A stretch of 64,000 nucleotides of DNA from Morchella semilibera (lineage: Eukaryota > Ascomycota > Pezizomycetes > Pezizales > Morchellaceae): positions 768,767-832,766 of the forward strand of contig CM018605.1 in the NCBI GenBank assembly GCA_009192285.1. The letters are read 5' to 3'. Of this stretch, positions 23,205 to 37,136 are shown in pieces. Each line of letters opens with the position of its first letter. The stretch's first letter is position 1. Both the position numbers and the translations under genes were made by a program. A model generated the notes under the pieces. It searched no databases. It was not told the origin of the DNA and was given only the letters and a program-made list of their open reading frames with translations.

Positions 23205-26200
23205 GGAGGTGGTCTTGTGTCCGGCCTATGGTGTGGTTCAGTACACAGTCTACAGAATGGGGAACGAGTTGACAAAGTCTGGGAACGAGACTAACTAACT
23301 AAGAGATGCTCAAAGCAGGTCTAGACTCATGATTTGCTCCGCGGACCTGACTTAACCAAGAATTAATGATTACATCTTGTATTCAAGCATCACCGAGTAT
23401 AGAGATACCGGAGGGTGGGGCCTCCACGGGCCAGGTGTCCTCGATTTACGAGCCTAGACTCGTGGCAACCAGACATCTTCCGATTATATATACCCTCTCA
23501 TACTCCACCCGGACAAAACTTAACGGATCCGAGTGATATTCCATGAACAATCCCCTTTTCAAGAGAAGGATCGGCCATCATATGATGATTGATTAATTTG
23601 GCTACCAACGAACCAAAACTTTGGATCAGTGAGCGACAGGAGTAGAATTTTGGTGTTCCAGACGTTTCCGGAACTGGTTGTCCTCCGAGCCTTACAGCCA
23701 GGGTTGATGCCGGATATAAAACCACGCATGTCGTATTAGTGTGGGTCTGGGGAAACGTATGGGCTATAGCTATAGCACTAGCAGTGCTCGTTAAGATGCG
23801 ATTGATACTCGTAGCGAGCAATGTTCGGGGAAGATACTTGTGCAGTAGTTGGGGTATTGCGTTATCTGTAAACTATACTGCCGTGTCCAGTAACTACTTT
23901 AGTTGACGTGCTGAGATGAGATGAGACAAGGCATTAGTCCCTGTGTCACAGTCGCAGCTTCAGTAAGGCTTCTGAATACGTAATTTTTTGCAGAAGGTTT
24001 GGGCTTTATCAAACGACCCTCTTCAATGGGCCCCAGCTTTCTATGGTTTGAGGTCGATGCAGTCCTACCATAACTCTATAAATAATCACTATTTGTATAT
24101 CCACTTACTCTTATAGATGCTGATAATTCCCTTTACTTTTAGTTGGCTGATAAAACCTTATCGATTATACCTAGTCCGAGTTCCACGGCCAAGACCCCTA
24201 AAGGTTCTCGTAGATATATATCGAGTACTTACAAGTATGAATCGCGGTGGCTCCATATGAATCTCAACCCATGGTCTGCAGCTAGCTCGAGCTACCTAAG
24301 TTCTACCATCCCCAAAAAATATCTGTTAGCAGGTGTGTGGATGGGCCGGGTTTCCCCTAGCCTACTATGAGACTTGACCGGTGAAGTGATTCAGATCACG
24401 GCATACCTCCAGCACCATGATTCTGGAAGCCACTACTACTGTCAGTTAATTCCGCGCACGGATTAAACCGGCCGGGAGGGAAGAGGGGAGGCAGAAAAAC
24501 AAAGAATTCGTAGAACACACCTGCCGCGCATTCGTAAAAAGGTATCCAATTACACCTGCAAAAGCTGCCTGCAAATTTCAGGCCCTTGGGTGGCTGCTCA
24601 AAACGGGCGCCAATGATTTTGTCAAAGCGCTGTGTGGAGCTGTAATTGGCTGCAGCGCAAGCGCCAGAGTAAATTCGCCACACCAAACAGAATTGTGCAT
24701 ATTACTTATGTAGGTACTATCTGTTTATCAGCAGCGGTCTCGTCCAGTAGTTCGATGCGACTGATATGATTGTCGTCTAATCCTTTCCAATCACCGTTTT
24801 GTTCCTCTCCTTTCCTGTCCTATAGATTCGATAGTTCATGTAATTATATCCTTTCATATTAGTGCCGCCAATGACCACTCCAAGGGAGAGTGCAACATTT
24901 GGAATCCGGATCTTGAATTCATCCCAACACGAAGTCCCTGTGCGAGTCGAGTCCATTGGAGCCCATCCCCCCGGCCGCTCTTGCTAGAAGCGCTTCCTAG
25001 GCTTGTGACCTTGATCTGTGACAAATAACCAGGAAATTTTTTGAAGGTTCGCGAACCTTTGGCCTGCGGCTGGTGCTTGCCGCTCGCGCTTGCAGCTGAA
25101 GTTCAATCAAGAGGGCGCTGCTGCTGCCTACACGGAGGACCTAGGTAAATATATATACCTACATGTAGGCACTCATATAGAAAAAAGACAGAGCGCGCAA
25201 TGCCATACTCGGATGTGCGGGAATTTCATGAGGGAGCCATTTCGGGGTGGTGTCTTAAACATCCTTCGATCTGGGATAGGTGGAACTAGGGTAGGTTGAT
25301 GTTTAAGCGATATGTCTAAGAATCAATAAAAGGCAACCTGGGAGGATGAGGGGACAAGTTCACACAGAGAGGGTTCCTGCATTTCCATCCGAACAATAAT
25401 CCTGGCGACCCATGAATTTACCCAGAATGTGTGCTGTGGGCCATATATATGCAGACCCCCCTATTCCAGATTATTCACCTGTAGAGTATGTATGTACATC
25501 ATACCTGCATCAAAGGTCATCCCCACTTGCCTACAGATGCTTAGCGGGCGAGAAACTATACGAGAATCGAAATGACTTGGCCACAAGTCCATTCCTCGCG
25601 AATCTTTTCAAGCGTTTAATGCTTGGCCAGAGGATATATTGATGTGAAGTAAGGTATATTATTGTTTTTTAAAAAAAAAGAAACCTTTAACCACGTACCC
25701 TCTACTTTGGCCGATATTAATTCGTGCATATTTGGGTTATTGAATGAAATTGCGTTTATGTCATTGGAGGTACATGTATTTCTCTGGGTACTCCACATGT
25801 ACATGCATTTTATGTATTAGGCGTTGTGACCTTTCCACCAGCATGGTGGATTAAGTCAAGACCAAGAAATTCAATCAGATTAAAGCATGCACAGGCTGTT
25901 CATTGCAACTAAGGTTTCATGTCCATGCAGAATAGATCGGGTCCCCCAGCAGTTGTTAAACATCGGGCGAAGAGGTGGATCTTCAGAAACAGAGATCTAC
26001 CGGGTCATTTGTTGTTCCTCACGAGACTCAGGAAAAGTACATGTAAGTGTCCAATAGAATGTACCTCCAATACGTACAGCATACCACCCCCGCCTTTTCG
26101 TGGGAGGCTGGGCTCAACAAAAGCCATCTCAATTCGTTGCCTGATGGTGCGTATCGATATTTGATGCCTTCATGCAGGTTATTAGGATCTGGTGTGTCAT

Positions 26201-27424
26201 CGCTTCGTTCAGCTGAGTATGAGGCTTCAACATGTTCTTGTTCCTGTGCTGGGTAGACTACATGTAGGTGCAGGGCGATTGGCGTACCTTACAGCTAAGC
26301 GAGAGAAAGCTAGAGACCATCATCGCTCAGTGGTTTGCCTCCTCGTCAGCTCGCACCGCCCAGTTTGGCAGAACAACGCAACTACGTCAACCACTGGGAG
26401 CACATGAGGTAGACCAGCCCTTAGGCCATCGCTACAAGGTGGAAATGAATATGATGTCCAATTGCCAGTTGGACCTCGCTATAAGAAATACCATAGAAAG
26501 TACGTGTAGGATTTTGGCGCAACCCTTTTTTACCTCTTATAGTGAGTTGTAGCTGTAGATACATAATGCATGGGGCTGCCATTCCCCCTTACATCGTTGA
26601 CTAAAGTATTCTAAGGCGACTTTTTTTTTGTCTAGTCAACGTTCTTAGGCTCCAAGGGTCGAGGTTTAAGTGTCTGAAGGGTTAGCCAGGTAAGTACATT
26701 AGCTAGGTAAGTACATGTAGTTTGTGCCCACCGACGTTGTCTCCCACACCACCTCACCCATCTAGGCACTCTTTCCTCCCTGCCGCAAGGTCACCTTCAG
26801 GTCAACCCGCCGTGTGTCCATAGCCTCAGGTCTCCGCCTCTGGGCGGCGGCCTATCGTACTTCGTCGCAATGCCTTTCCAAAACCCGAATCCTAGCAATG
26901 GACCTTATGCAGCCACTTAAGTACCAAACACATGGCTAGGAGCAATCATCCCCGGAAGAATAAGCTGTAGAGGCCTAGCCTATCCCAGGGCAAGCAGCCT
27001 GTATGTGAATTGGGTTTGCCCCAGCAGGCCTGTATATATCATGTCCTCTACGCCCACTGCGTGTGGCCTTTACAGATCTCCGACTTTTAACCCAGCTGTG
27101 CTCGATTTTCTCAACTCTCGTCCTCCCGGGTAGTTGCCGATAGTCTTTGAGTTGCTTCATCAAAGATTTCCCGAGTACCCTCTTGCTGCTTGCCACTCTA
27201 CCGCCGTCGGCTCCCTTAATTGCAGAAGAAAACGACATTCACTCACTTATATTTTTTTCGTTAATTTACTACTACCGCGTGATAAGGGCCTTAAATTTAA
27301 TAAAGACCTAGTCTGAATTTTATGCAGTGCCCGTAATTGACATTTGGGATAACCAGCCCATCAGGCGCAAACTACGAACTTTTTCTTTTCTTTGCTCCAC
27401 TGGAATATAACACCCAGCGCCAAT

Positions 27425-29402
27425 ATGTCCACATTGACTGCTTCGATAGTAGATGGGTGCCCGAGGCCACTCCTTCCCGAGGCCAACTACCCTTCACTGG
27501 GTGGAGGTGAGCGATGAAAAAATCTGTCACTAGATAGAAACTAACCAGTTATTTTAGATACAAATGCACGGTTCTGTGTGCCAATAGCTGCGGTTGGGGG
27601 AACAAGTTGCTGTCTGCCGTGCCCAAAGCAACATTATGTCTATCCAGATAGTGAGTCCGGTCGCTGCCATCTATCAGATAATCTCGGGGTTCCATCTAAT
27701 CTATCTTTAAAGACTTTCAGAACTTGGTACATGCTACAACATATGTCAATGTAGTTGGGATCGGATGCTGTGCTTTCCTTCTATTAAGCTTTGCGGTGTT
27801 GCCAGTAGAGTATACACGAAGACATTATTTAAGTGTTTGCTTGACGTTTGCTATTCTGTTGATGCAGGTAAGCATATATTAGACACAATGGTATCTCTAG
27901 ATATCACGACTAACCTGGAAAGATGTCATTTGTGATTCCCCTAGGCAATCAGAAGACACAATGCTTTGATAAGATTACACCGCATGATATGTATTCAAGT
28001 ATCAACTGTGCTCTCTCGGGAGCTTTTCTGCTAGGTGGTGGATGGTCTACAGTTATGTGGGGTACGTGCAGTTATTTAAACTTCCTCCTTTAGTGCTATA
28101 TTAACAATTCTAGTGTTTTTACGAACACTTTCATTGCATCTCCAAATCTGCTGGCAGGCAGTTCCAGGTCGTCGATTTTTCCTAACCTCGCAGGCAGCCG
28201 GCTGGTCGATCCCCGTTGTTTTCCTTGCTGTGGCTCTTTCCGTGACCGGTGTTTCCTTCCGCTTCGGCGAGTCATGCCACATCAACTCGAAAAATGGTCT
28301 GCAGACATTTTGGGGCCCACTTCTTGCTGTTGCCGCTGCCTCGATTGTGACACAATCGATAACGTTCGGGTACTGTATCCAAGTGTACCTCCGCAGTTTA
28401 CTAGAGGAGAAGCAAACAACAGAGCTTTCATCACATCTTCCATACGCCAATAGTATCAGAACTGTGTCGGCGGCCCAGGCCTTGCGGAGAGTACAGCGTG
28501 TGGTCGCGTTACAATGGAGGGGAATATTTGTGGTTATTATCATTCTTGTTGATGTGGTATTTTTTGCCACGGTATTCCTGCAGTTCGACGGTACTACAGA
28601 AAACACACCAGAAAATGTAAGGGCAGGGATTGAATGGTTGACTTGCGTACTGGAAAACGGTGGGGATAAGAACAAATGTCTGGATCTCGCATCGACATTA
28701 GTTGTGCCTGAAGCAACCGCCTTGGCTGTGCTTTTTCTACTTTCGGTAATTACAATCAAACTTTAAGTTCGTCGATCAGTGGTCACTAATTCGACTATCT
28801 AGTTCAATGGAATCTGGGCACTTATTCTTCTCGGAAACTACAAGATCCTCACGGGGTGGTTTCACTTTGTCCGTGATCTGTTCAAGAGGTCGAAGCCTAG
28901 TGATGAGTTTGTCTCTTACAATGCCCGAAGGGTCTCCGAACCGGACGCATCATATGAGATGCTGGACTCTATCAAAAATAAGACCCTCTCTACCGCCGCT
29001 ACCGACGTTACCAAAACTTCCTCAATCATCAAATCACCAGAACCACTCTCTCTATCAATGCCCCGAGAATATAACCCATCTACTTTTTCTGCGCAGCTTA
29101 GAACCAGAGCTGATTCGGATGTTTACCCCCCATCTGTGAGGTTGGGATCCGACTCGAGCTTCTCATCACCACCATATACGCCATTCAAAGATATCGCATC
29201 AGTGGGTGGCGGAAGCCCACGGGTAGCTACAGGGTCTCCCTTCTCGCCATATAGGGATAGCCCATCTTTAAATATCGGAAATAGCCAGTTCTCACCATAC
29301 CGGGATATGAGGGCAGAAACTGAGGCGACTGACTACATGTCTATCTACTCGCAAGCACCAAAGTACCCACCTGACGCCAAGATTGTTGGCCTCGCTTCAT
29401 GA
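27425..29402 (+). CDS. Fungal seven-transmembrane receptor-like protein (CCLPCP family)
   Basis: Predicted 566-aa membrane protein in six exons: 27425-27506, 27558-27650, 27713-27867, 27923-28061, 28114-28745 and 28803-29402 (1701 nt, in frame). The N-terminus is short and likely extracellular, with the motif CCLPCP at residues 45-50. Hydrophobic segments then follow: YVNVVGIGCCAFLLLSFAVLP, HYLSVCLTFAILLMQMSFVIPL, the segment through GAFLLGGGWSTVMWVFLRTLSLHLQICW, WSIPVVFLAVALSVTGVSF, WGPLLAVAAASIVTQSITFGYCI, WRGIFVVIIILVDVVFFATVF, and VVPEATALAVLFLLSFNGIWALILLG. That is consistent with seven membrane passes. The last ~180 residues are a Ser/Pro-rich cytoplasmic tail. Fungal genomes carry this conserved family, often annotated as G-protein coupled receptor-like; the ligand is unknown to me. 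The name GPCR is inference from topology and recall, not from a known signalling motif. Confidence 0.85.
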
Positions 29403-31066
29403 ACATTCTTTTTCCCCCTTCCTTCCTCTCGGGTTTTTATTTTATTTTGCGCGGCATTTTGCGGAACATCTAGCGGGGGCAAACATTCTGGTGCTTGTGG
29501 GTGGGTTTGTTGGGTTCTTTTCCTCTAGTGGGGCATGGCACCTCCTAGATTCTTTTCACTTGGAAGAAAATATTATCATTCTTTTTTATGCGAGATGGAC
29601 CAAGAGTTCTAAGGACGGAGCAAATAACTGATGGGGTACCGACCTCCACCTAGGCCCGGACCATGGGATTAGGTACAAAGAATTGCATATTCTTTCTGAC
29701 TCATTGCCTTTTATTTATTGTATATATGCTGGCATACAACTGGGTTCACGGTGTTTATGAGGCGTTTTATTTGTCTATTAGTCTAATACCCCCCCCCCTC
29801 CCCCACCAGCCTTCAGCTCCTCCTTTGGCTATTATATATAATTAATTTTTACCATTCCAGCTTTGGTTGGATTGATGTATGAGTTAGATCAATTGGAGAA
29901 AATTGGCTAAAAAGGAAAGAGAAAAAAAAAACTTGGCTAGAGCCTGTTTCATTGAAATTCCTTCAAGGTTTAGCAAAATATATAGTGGCGAACTCGCGAG
30001 TGGGAGCACATGCCATACTGCAGTTGGACAAGGCATTCTAGAAACCATGTTTACGCTGTGTGTAACCACTTGGCCAATGTATGCGATTGAGTATGTGGGT
30101 CACAGCCAAAGCAGATAGTTCCGTTTCCCTTTCCTTAGGTTGAAAAACCCTGCTCGGATGCAGGCATCCGCCAATGTCATGGCATGGCGATGTTACTCAG
30201 AGCTGTCCGTTCAGCTAACTGAGACACGTACACAAGGTTCGAATAGAGTATGTACTCGGGGCAGGTAAGAAGAGCCTGAAAATGACTTTTAATGGTAATA
30301 GCCTCTGGTTCGTTCGCGACTACTCGTTTACCGCAAGAAGGACCAGGAAATGCAATTGAGTAGAACAGGGATGATTTGTAGGAGAGGTCATCGCCAGTCC
30401 ATAGAAATTATCCTTGCCTGAGCAACTACACTTTTGGGTTTTTATGGTGGTAAACGAGTACACCAAATTGAGCTTCGGTTTGCAGCTTGCATTTTCAAGT
30501 TCGGGCAGGAGTTGTATCTAGATGGTGATCACTTTGAGCTAGTAGCCGTTAAAAGTAAATTTAGCTGTGGCTTTGTGTGACATAGGCAGGCGAGTGACAG
30601 TTTGTGAGCGACAGCCGCATATTTACTTATACTAGCGACAGCTGCTTGGTGTAACAGATAACATACGAACTCTGGCGGTCGGGACGAGGATATACATTTT
30701 GTTACCATATTTGAGTATCAAGTGACAAACGGCCGCTCTCTCGTTTCTATCCAGTCATTTATAATCAATAATCGATATTGCGAGTTGTCAAAAATAATGG
30801 GACGCACTGAGAAGACAAGGCTCAACGAAAACTGCGACACTCACCCCGACCCCGTAAGTTCCAATGAGCCCGGTGCCAAATCTGATGTGCTCGCGCGGCC
30901 GAATTCTAACTAAATCACGTGGTGCTGGTTGGCAGGTTTCTTGCACTGCTCACAGGTGATGTGATTGAGTTAAAACTCGGCTGCGCGAGTAATTCGAGTC
31001 TCTAATCTTTTATTATTAGTATTTACTTTGTTCCTATGGTCCTGGTTGGTTGCATCTCATTATTTT
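29403..31066. other. Gene-free region between receptor-like gene and LTR cluster
   Basis: It contains the T-rich 3' flank of the receptor-like gene, a C/CT run at 29789-29806, and otherwise unremarkable sequence. No family-like open frame and no clear repeat structure were seen. Confidence 0.5.
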
Positions 31067-34000
31067 TGTGACGGAGTAACCCGACACAAAGTAGAAGATG
31101 ACAATGATGACGCAGAAGGACTCGAGGAGCACAGCCTCCGTAACGAGGAGACCGATGAAGACAAGAACAACGCCAGATAGGCACAAGCACAGGCACCGGC
31201 AAAGGCAAAGGCAAGAGCAAGGGCACAGGAGTGCAGAGCAGAGAGAGTGAGGACCGGATGGACCTCAATGAGAAACGATGAGAGGTACTATAGCTTTCCT
31301 CTTGTAGAGGACAGAATCTTTAGGTAGGAGGATTTATGGCTTGAGAATAGGAGTAGATCCTATGTACCAAAATACAAGAAGACGAGACAGAGAGAAAGAA
31401 AGAAAAGACTAAGGAAAACATCTAACCTCACTATTTAATACATCTCCTCACCAGTCCGCTATAACTCACATTTTCGCTCATAGAATCTCATGGAAACCCC
31501 ATCGCTGCCACACCTCGTATTCCTCCCACCATCTTCGCTATTTTACATTACGAATCCATCATCCCATCGAACCTCCTGGAACCCAATGACGACACCCCAT
31601 TCTCAGCATACCTCCTCCTCGCTTAACATTACCCCAACAATCACGACAGCGCTTCGACTACCAAACCCTTGGGACCGATGCCAAGACGCCGGGACAATAC
31701 GAAATCGACACTATTGACACGTCTGAAACGACGACTTCTACAGATTGGGAGGTAGGCATATAGATAGGCGTGCAGGCAGGCACGTGTATTGAAGCGTCTT
31801 AGTAATTGTGACGGAGTAACCCGACGCAAAGAAGAAGATGACAATGATGACGCAGAAGAACCCGAGGAACACAGTCCAGGGACGAAGAGACTGACGAAGA
31901 CAAGGGCAACACCGGGCAGGCACACGCACAGGCACCGGCGAAGGCAAAGGCAAGAGCAAGGGCACCGAGGACACAGAGCAGGGTATCACAGCGTACTATG
32001 GACTTCGCGGAGGAAGAGGATATTGGAGAATAGGTTTTTCGGGTATAAAGGTTTTCTTTTGGGTTCTTGGAGTTCTATGGGTTTCCGTTACACGACGTTA
32101 TGAGTCATGACTGTACAGGGATTAGGAGGGGTATATATATGTTGCTACGGATTTTCCCTTTGTTCTTTTCTTTCTCTTTCTTTTCCTACGTGTTCTTCCT
32201 GTTATCAACCCTACGGTTTAGTTTCGTCTCGTCTTGTGTCTTTAACTCTGAATATATTACGTCATAACCATAGTTGTTGCCAAGACCTGAAGGGGTCTTC
32301 CATAGTACCTCGCTTCGTCCTCGCTTCGCTTCGTCCTTGCCTTTACCTAGCCTCGCCCCTCCATAGTCCATGACCGTAGTCCGCGTCGTCTACTGGTATC
32401 TTCGTCCACGTCTTCATCAGAGAGGCCATTTGGACCCTCTGCCCTACAACCCTGCTTCTCGGATAAGTCCCTCGTCCTCGCCCCTCGTCTACGCTCTCGT
32501 CTCTGCCTCGGTTGTGTACCTCGGTGTGACGGAGTAACCCGACGCAAAGAAGAAGATGACAATGATGACGCAGAGGGACTCGAGGAAGGCACAGTGTACT
32601 CCGACGAGGGGGTCGATGAAGACAGGGACAACGCCGGGCAGGCACAAGCACAGGCACCGGCGAAGACAAAGGCAAGAGCAAGGGCACAAGAGCACAGAGC
32701 AGGGAGAGTGAGAACCGAAGGGACCTCAACGAGAACGATGAGGGATACTATGAGTTTCCTTGTCAGAGGATCGAGTCTTTGGTACGAGAAGCTATGGCTT
32801 TAGAAAATAGGAGTAAATTCCTATGTACCCGAGATAACAGGAAGACGAGACAAAGGAGAAAGAAAGAAAGAACTAAGGAAATCATCTATCCCACTATTAA
32901 CACACCTCCTCCACTAGTCCGCTATGACTCACACTCTCGCTCATCGAACCTCATAGAAACCTGTCGCTACCACCACCTCGTAATCCTCCCCACCATCTCC
33001 GCTATTCTACATTACCAATCCATCACGCCATCGAACCTCCTAGAACCTAATGACGACAGCCTCCACCTCGTACTCCCCACTCTCGCTTATCACTACCTTA
33101 ACAACCACAATCGTGCATCGCCTACCGAACTGTCGGGACGACTGCCAAGGACGCCGGGACACTCGGCCCTCTTATCTGTTGTCTCCGTGTCGCTCCGTAA
33201 CACAGGGAAAGCGAGGACCAAGTGGACCTCAGCGAGAACGATGAGAGATACCATGGTTTTCCTCTTGTCAGAGGATCAAGTATTTGATACGAGAGGCTAT
33301 GGCTTGGAAATAGGAATAAATTCTTATGTACTGAAATGACAGGAAGACGAGACAAAGAGAAAAGAAAGAAAGAACTAAGGAAAACATCTAACCCGCTATT
33401 TAACACTCCCCTCCACCAGTCCGCTATGACTCATGCATCACCTCATAGAAACCCATAGAAAATCCATCACATCCACATCTCATATTCCTCCCCACCATCT
33501 TCGCTATTTACATTACAAATCCATCACGCCACCGAACCTCCTAGAACCTAATGACGACACCCCCCTTTAGCACACCCTTCCTCGCTTAATCATTCCTAAA
33601 CAATCACAACAGCGCTTCCACTACCGAACCTTCGGGACTAATGCCAAGACCCGGAACAAAAATTGGTCCCAGGAGTTTGTTAGCCGTAGTACCGTTGTGG
33701 TTAATAGTGTAAAGTTAAGCGAGGAGGGTATGAGATAAGGTAAGGATGTCGTTTACTAGACTTTATGAGGTTCAGTTGCTAGAAGGATTGGTAATAGGAT
33801 TGGGTGAGATAGTGTAGAGGAATATGAGGTGTGGTCGTACTAAGTTTCTATGAGTTTCCATCAGCTGATGTATGAGTTATAATTGAATTAACGGAGGAAG
33901 AGTGTTTAAATATTGAATGTAAATGTTTTCCTTAGTTTTTTTCTTTCTTTTTTCGTCATCTCGTCTCCCTGTTACTACAGTATATAGGAATATACTCTCA

Positions 34001-34440
34001 TTCATAGTTATAGCTCTTGCCTCCAAACTCGCCTTCACAAAAGATGACCTCATAGTTTCTCCTTATCCTCGCCCAGCGCCTTACTCGGTTTTTACTTTCC
34101 CTGCTCTGCCCAACGCCCTTTGCCTCTGTCCTTGGCCTTTATTAGTAAGACTTTTATTTGTCTCCTGATGTCTCCTGAGCCTCAGGAGACTCAAAAAAAT
34201 ATCGAGGAGTCTCAGGAGACTCTCAGGAGACCCAGGAGACTGCTGGGAGGCTCCAGTCACAAGTTGAGTTTGCTGATGTTTGCTCTCATTAGTATCTGTG
34301 CTTGTACCCTGCCTGGTGTTCTTCTTATCCTCGTCAGTGTTATTGTTGTGCTGGCTGTGTTCCCTCGAGCCTTTCTTCATCATTATTGTCTTCTGTTACC
34401 TTGTCTCCCAGTTACTCCGTCACAGTGAATCAAACGGTTT
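31067..34440. mobile_element. Cluster of Ty3/Gypsy LTR fragments (fossil)
   Basis: At least three copies of the same LTR start (TGTGACGGAGTAACCC) occur at 31067, 31807 and 32525 in the same orientation. They are followed by purine-rich LTR sequence and, in the better-preserved copies, by the shared AAC-rich tail ending near a GCCGGGACA motif. A block at about 31984-32520 matches 63090-63640. There is no coding domain left. These are solo LTRs or LTR pieces, broken and overlapping, diverged from each other by several percent to tens of percent by eye. A MITE sits inside the cluster at 34142-34278. Family assignment comes from the same LTR flanking Gypsy coding sequence at 56-62 kb. Confidence 0.75.
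34142..34278 (+). repeat. MITE, CATCAGCAA family, copy 1
   Basis: A ~135-bp non-coding element with internal CTCAGGAGACTC palindromes and the right end AGTTTGCTGATG. The left end has drifted. It shares its full length with the copies at 50884, 57983 and 62516, and lies within LTR-derived sequence. Confidence 0.75.
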
Positions 34441-37136
34441 AACCGTATTTTTGTTACCCCTAATGAGGCTATAGATTTGTAGTTTTGAAAACTCTCCCTG
34501 TGTATGAAATATATCTATTGAACCAAATATATTAACAGCTGTTTTCATAATATCAGGCCCAGTCGAATAACAAAACATAAAACGAATCTTAAACGATTAC
34601 TCCATTTAATTAGGAATTTCGAAATATCCGTTAAATTGTAAATAATAATTGTAAGCCTCCTACTTTCCAGGCATTGAGATCGGCCACCAATAAGAACTTA
34701 GTCAAGCTTTCGCATATCCTGCAGGTGGTCCTTGGCACCCGGAACCTACCGATTGGCAGCCTGCAGCAGTCATACATTCAATCCAGGGCTGGGTTGCTGT
34801 CCCTGCTCACAAGACGATCCTCCCCGCTTTTCTATTCACCCCTCAGCTCAAGCACTTGATTCCACCTCAAATATTTACCATGGCCGGAAGTAGTTCCACC
34901 ACTTCTAGCAAGCCTCATGAAACAGCTACCGACAACCTGGCACCAAAAAGCAGCCGCCAAGTACACTTGTAACCAATCATGGGAAATTTCACAGCCTTCG
35001 TAGCTGAGCTTGACAGCACACCCATCGAACGTAAAAAGACCTCTGTACATAAGGACTTTGATAGAAGTGCCACAAAAAAACTCGTCTCTATCCCGCAGGT
35101 TCAAATTCCACGAGAAATATGCTGGTACAAGCATGTGGTGCACACATAACCCTTCAACTAACACCTCCTGTGTTACGAAATGTTTAGGAGGCCTCAAACT
35201 CAAGAGTGGCTAAGTTGAAGGACCCCGGCAGTCCTAGTAAACGTAAGTTGACACTCTCTAACCTATTTTTTCAATATTTGTACTAATAATGCAGCTCCCG
35301 ACATCTCCATCAGCTCAAGTGGGTCTCCATCACACGCGCCTTGGATTTACAGAATCCGGAGATAGCATCCTTTTCTCCGCACAAAGAATCTTTACTTACA
35401 AATGGCATTTTATTAAATTAGGCGTACGAGTGTGCATATGCACAAACTTCCAAAGAGCCAGGCAATGATGGCTATTTTGATCCGGTTTTTTGTTGACGTC
35501 GACGACAGCACTACGGAAGGGAAACCCTGATAATCACAGGCCCGAGTGATATTCTGCGCCTTCAACTGATTTTGCGGGTCTGACGAATCTTGTTGTTCTC
35601 AGTTCTGATTATAGTTATTTTGGTGTACAACCGCCACTGCATATTAATGTAGCCTTGGGCGGTTTTTTGTGTCATTTACTTAGGCGTTCAAGTAAAAGGT
35701 CCCTTTACTAAATGCCCAAGTACTACGGGGGTAGTGGAAAGTCTCCAGAACACAACCATAGTTGCAACAGGCCATAGCTCTGGAGACTTCCCCTACCCCG
35801 TAGTACATTGTAATATTAGTCATGTTCAGAAACGTGAAATTTTGAGTAGGGAGTAGGTACTCGTCCCTCCAAACACGACCAAGAATTACATAGTAGAAGT
35901 ATCGTGTTCCTCATCAAGTAAAGATTTGCACAAACCGCTTTTCAAGTCAAACCCCTATTTCAACTGCAGTCGTTCTGGTAGGGGGTGATCATAGAATCCT
36001 TATAATCAAGCTTAAGATCAACCTAACTAATTTGACAAAAAAAATGCTATGACGCGCTATTATATTGCCAGGAAGCCCAGACGTAAAAACAGCGACAAAG
36101 GTCTTTTATACCACGGATGTTAGTATGTTAGGTTTAGTTGACCATACCATTAAGTAATTACGGACTTGCATGCTATTATACATGTATACTAAATGGTACA
36201 ACTACATGTAGTTTTCTCCAGCCCTTACTGTCAGGATAGGAGATTAAAAAAAACTGTAAATATAGGTCCTGTATAGTTGAAGTAACTGCTGTCCCTTGGT
36301 GGGTGCACTACCCAAAGTTTATTGATAGGACTTGTCATGGTAATGTATTGTGTCACAAGAGACGGGGGATGTTGCACAGTATGGGTGTTTGAGTTGGAGA
36401 ACATGTCAAAAGTATCATCAGTGGTGATATCCAAGTCCGTTGTTTCAATAAAAGACCTTCGCCGTTAAAACAATAAGTAGCTACTACTCCTCACACGCGT
36501 ACGTTCGTACAAGTAATCGTTTCAGAAATTATGCGATACACTTCCAATCCGTCCAGCCTAGTTAGGGTTCGGTCCTTTCCTCCGACATAACCTCGTCACA
36601 CCCAGTCCATCCCAAACCAAACTTCCATCCAGTGCAAATCTAACTAAACACCCAACTAACTCAACTACCTTGAGAAATCAGAAAAGGAGATCGAAGAAAA
36701 ACAGTACCACCAATAAGTCGGAGGGGGCGGTGAAAAAAGAACAAAGATCAATAACCCCAAATTTACTAACTTGATAAAAAGAAAAGGGAGGAAAGAAAAT
36801 GAATATGAAACGGCATATTGCCGAAAATACATGACCCCCATCTCTACTAGAGGACCCTACACGTTATTATTCCAGCGCAATACTATTCCGTCAGAAGGAA
36901 CGCGAAAAAAAAAATGAAAAAAGGGGCGAGGCGTTGATAAGTTAGACTGATTGTAAAAAGGTAGACTGCTTGTAAAAGAAAACGGGTAATTTAAACTCCT
37001 TTACTTCCAACGAAAACAAATGCAAGAAAATAGACAAAAGAAGAGGGTAATAATTAGAAAAGAAAAGGAGCAGATCAAAATAGTATGTCTCCTGAGGATA
37101 CGAAGAAATCAAATAGGAAAAATAATTGGAAAAGAT
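34441..37136. other. Gene-free region upstream (right) of LTR cluster and 3' of RAX2
   Basis: No gene is supported. A GC-richer block (34670-35220) has open frames on both strands but no recognised motif. It contains a hairpin element (35720-35806), a smaller hairpin ending in a T run (35628-35669, arms CCGCC/GGCGG), one partial CGAGTGATATTC motif (35543-35554) and TACATGTA at about 36180 and 36203. A-rich sequence at 36660-37100 is the 3' flank of RAX2. Confidence 0.5.
35720..35806. repeat. Hairpin element, arms about 29 bp
   Basis: The left arm starts GTACTACGGGGGTAG and the right arm ends CTACCCCGTAGTAC. Pairing continues through AGTCTCCAG, with a loop of about 28 bp. It is probably a minimal fold-back MITE; no function is implied. 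Confidence 0.65.

Larger units (their letters stand above)
21746..27424. other. 5.7-kb gene-free region
   Basis: No gene is supported. It contains about ten TACATGTA palindromes, two copies of the CGAGTGATA motif (22951-22967 and 23530-23546), a short tandem repeat at 21861-21897 and two inverted-repeat elements listed separately. A minus-strand frame at 26975-27238 (87 codons, basic) has no recognised motif. A somewhat GC-richer block at 24440-24680 has an open minus-strand frame but nothing diagnostic. Confidence 0.5.

Noticed and set aside
23498-23821. 107-codon minus-strand frame
   Set aside because: No motif, no neighbours in frame, surrounded by repeat motifs.
24396-24686. 96-codon minus-strand frame
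   Set aside because: Isolated, no homology recognised, likely chance in GC-richer sequence.
26975-27238. 87-codon basic minus-strand frame
   Set aside because: Starts with a plausible ATG but shows no recognised domain and no clear extension by splicing; could be a small gene but unsupported.
28076-28759. 227-codon minus-strand frame opposite the receptor-like gene
   Set aside because: Antisense shadow of a long membrane-protein exon.
34832-35203. 123-codon minus-strand frame in a GC-richer block
   Set aside because: A faint resemblance to known nucleotide-binding proteins did not hold up; no conserved motif could be named.
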